Shown here one piece after another: positions 62,167-64,000 of a DNA stretch of 64,000 nt. A model generated the notes under the pieces. That model did no database searches, was not told the origin of the DNA, and worked only from the letters and a program-made list of their open reading frames with translations. Source of the stretch: Elysia chlorotica. Lineage: Eukaryota; Mollusca; Gastropoda; Plakobranchidae. The position numbers were made by a program, and so were the translations under genes. Positions within the stretch are counted from its first letter, which is position 1. The number at the start of each line of letters is the position of its first letter. The stretch lies in the NCBI GenBank assembly GCA_003991915.1, contig RQTK01000496.1, positions 144,791 to 208,790 of the forward strand. Direction: 5' to 3'.

Positions 62167-63856
62167 CTTTCTCTCTCTCTCTTTCTCTTTCTCAAAGATA
62201 AATCACTAAGCTTACCCTCTCCACAGCGCTCCAGATAATGTTTTAAATTCATTATTTTCATTCTAAATTCGTCATTAGAGTAACTTGAATGAGATTTCCT
62301 GTCACTTGCGTTGATACGGCTTACAATTACATTCCTTAAAAAATCTCGCCTCAAAAAACAAAGGTACCAACCTTACGCCACATCAACAATATTATTAATC
62401 AATAGTTTTTACGCTTGTTTGGTTAAAACGTACACTTGTGTGCCTATTGGGTTGGCAGCCTATTAATAAGGACACAACACAAGACTTACCGTCTCCACAG
62501 CGCCTGTTAGCATCTCTACGGCGACGCTAGCCACTTCCTGGCTGTTCATGTTTCCATCGTTCATCAGGTACTGCAGGAACTCTGACTTGGAACCTTTGTT
62601 ATTTTCCATCTCCGCCATTTTCTGATGATTAATGAGAAAACACAAATGCAGGCATTATTATTTGAGAAGGGATTTTGCTCTTATTTGGACATACTCATTA
62701 ACATTAAATTTTGTTTAAAGAAATGTATGGAAATATCGTGCTTGCCAAATGGGAACCTAGGACACGTTAATCCCAGACGGCTCCGCTCTATACAGAGAAA
62801 AAATTCTAGAAATATCTGCTTCAATACAATTATTCTTTCCCGCAGACTTATCTTTCGTTGTAATCTTAGATATTAATCACCTATGAGTGAATTCATATAC
62901 TGATCTAAGGTGACAGTTACAATGTATATTGTTCAAACTTAATCCTTTGACATTTTTTTTCTTTATTCAATGTTCCCTTTTGAGCAAAATTAATGCAGTA
63001 TTATTACGTTAACGTAGAAGGTAATGAAAAGTGTGTACCTTTTCCACGAGACCATGGCCTATCTCAAACAGTTTATCGGAGTGCCCCTCAAACGTCTTGT
63101 ACATCTTGGTTGGGAAGAGCTTGTAGAAGGGCAGGTTGTACAACAAAGGCTGGAGGGCTTTGAAGAAGCCTTCCAGATTCTCAATGAAGGATTGGGTCAC
63201 AGATGTGGGCTGCTTTCCCAAGCACCCGAGGCGCTCCTCGAAAAGGAAAGTGCCGATTGCTGTGGACAGAACCAAAAGACATTAATTTTCAAAGGCATAG
63301 TATAAAAATTTCAAAACGAACAAAAATGTTTATATGGTTCATAGCAAAAGCATCATCTCTCTCCATATTTATGAATATTCTAGACTGACAACGAATTCAA
63401 AGCCCAAGGTTTGAATCCCAACTGGCAAATCCATTTCCGTATCCGTATATTATTCTTCAGTTAAAAACTTGTCCGATATCATCTCCTACTGATGGATCTG
63501 AGAGAGGAGTCATGGTATCCCCCCACAGTCTCTGTGTGGCAGCTCGTAAAAGTTGTCTGACGTTAGTCTTGGGCCCCTTTCACAATGCAGCCAATATGGA
63601 CCTGACATCGGGCACTAAGCAATAAACAGAGATTCGTACTCTAGAGGTGCAGCGTCACAGTGTACTCACACTCCATTGCCCACTTGAAGAGCTCCTTGTC
63701 GAGGTTCTGGACCTCACTGTCCCCGTCACGCACAGTCTCCAGGCGACTCACGAAGTCGTCGGCCACCTGGCCCATCTCTCCAGCAAAGCTGGCCACCTCG
63801 GACAGCTTGAGCATCTTCTTACTGACCACTGACCTCTGCTTGTACCACTCTTCGCC
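56947..63856 (-). CDS. mitochondrial-clan cytochrome P450 (3' part; 5' exons outside window)
   Basis: Minus-strand exons, 5' to 3': 63670-63856, 63039-63259, 62490-62621, 61708-61956, then 60379-60544 or 58467-58632, then 57865-57908 (a second copy at 59771-59815 has one extra base), and 56947-57057. Phases agree with GT-AG junctions; the first acceptor could instead be at 63860. Landmarks: GEEWYKQRSVVSKKML (helix C), KWAMESIGTFLFEERLGCLG, I-helix GAVETVTS, K-helix ETLR, SRYIDSDLEIAGYQIPAG, PERW, haem loop WGHGARMCIGRRIAEQEM with the cysteine ligand, and a C-terminus ending VRICFTPRE. The ESIG, RLGCL and RRIAE.EM features are typical of mitochondrial P450s (CYP10, CYP27, CYP44 and kin), enzymes that take electrons from adrenodoxin. 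Substrate unknown. The usual first haem-loop residue F is W here. The N-terminal ~100-130 residues, including any mitochondrial presequence, lie beyond 64000. Confidence 0.92.
57162..59064 (-). repeat. tandem duplication in the P450 gene, copy B (3' proximal)
   Basis: About 1.9 kb with both haem-region exons intact (58467-58632 and 57865-57908). Colinear with 59065-61140. Confidence 0.95.
59065..61140 (-). repeat. tandem duplication in the P450 gene, copy A (5' proximal)
   Basis: Holds the haem-loop exon 60379-60544, encoding the same residues as copy B, and the short exon 59771-59815. That exon reads GCTCAGGCGATT on the plus strand where copy B reads GCTCAGCGATT, making it 45 nt and shifting the frame. 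About 170 bp after the haem-loop exon (60600-60815) is unlike copy B. Confidence 0.95.
61150..61210 (+). mobile_element. tRNA-like fragment (SINE head)
   Basis: GTCTGTGGTTCGAATCTCAG fits a B box; preceded by a weak A-box-like part. In a P450 intron. Confidence 0.35.
61430..61560 (+). mobile_element. possible SINE fragment
   Basis: B-box-like ATTCGAGCCCATTTAACTAG follows a tRNA-like stretch; the later part does not match the main SINE body. In a P450 intron. Confidence 0.3.
62121..62160. repeat. CT microsatellite
   Basis: CT dinucleotide run within a longer pyrimidine-rich region (62030-62190) in a P450 intron. Confidence 0.9.
63395..63630 (+). mobile_element. tRNA-derived SINE, body and tail
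   Basis: GGTTTGAATCCCAACTGG, a gap, then GAGTCATGGTATCCCCCCAC, AGTTGTCTGACGTTAGTCTT, CACAATGCAGCCAATATG and GACATCGGGCACTAAGCAAT. Matches the 3' two-thirds of 27478-27740. In a P450 intron, opposite in orientation to the gene. Confidence 0.65.
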
Positions 63857-63896
63857 CTGACTGGACGTTAAACAATCGATTGGTTGGAAATAATAC

Positions 63897-63902
<6 letters not shown>

Positions 63903-63987
<85 letters not shown>

Positions 63988-64000
63988 TCTCTCTCTCTCT
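63903..64000. repeat. CT microsatellite running off the window end
   Basis: Pure CT run for ~98 bp with a single CC interruption, about 45 bp upstream of a P450 exon on the minus strand. Confidence 0.97.

Overview
This is intron-rich, AT-rich animal nuclear DNA, most likely from a gastropod mollusc. Host genes have short exons with GT-AG introns, intergenic space is full of long microsatellites and tRNA-headed SINEs, and clusters of palindromic AGATCT/TAGATC words recur. The lineage is my inference from overall style; no rRNA or mitochondrial marker is present.

Layout. 1-6.8 kb: no gene; a decayed LINE RNase H fragment, two small foldback elements, two copies of a ~480 bp poly-A-ended repeat and an 87-copy TAGG array. 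6.84-12.4 kb (+): complete six-exon EEF1E1 (AIMP3/p18), 170 aa. 12.4-19 kb: no gene, with a second relative of an inverted-repeat element seen in EEF1E1 intron 1. 19.1-21.7 kb (-): an 862-residue single-exon reading frame for a mostly disordered protein I do not recognise. 21.7-37.3 kb: SINEs and microsatellites, plus the last coding exon of an unrecognised + strand gene (34.23-34.84 kb) and a possible first exon at 28.7 kb. 37.36-39.30 kb (-): a complete three-exon, 140-residue coiled-coil protein that resembles the synaptonemal complex protein SYCE2. 40.0-56.1 kb (+): Wntless (WLS), 13 exons, 555 aa, starting head-to-head with the SYCE2-like gene (0.7 kb between ATGs). 56.9-64 kb (-): a mitochondrial-clan cytochrome P450, convergent with WLS, whose 5' exons lie beyond the window.

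The most striking feature is a set of four separate local tandem duplications within 21 kb (39.9-61.1 kb). They cover WLS exons 1-2, part of WLS exon 8, the WLS 3' UTR, and the two haem-region exons of the P450. In WLS both exon 1-2 pairs encode the same residues. In the P450 one copy of the short exon carries an extra base. This could be real local duplication with alternative first exons, or two haplotypes joined in one assembly; read depth would decide.

I found no microbial-type operon, CRISPR, toxin system, retrovirus, LTR element or Polinton. The genes present (translation/tRNA-synthetase scaffold, Wnt secretion, meiosis, P450) are ordinary animal neighbours with no evident shared pathway.
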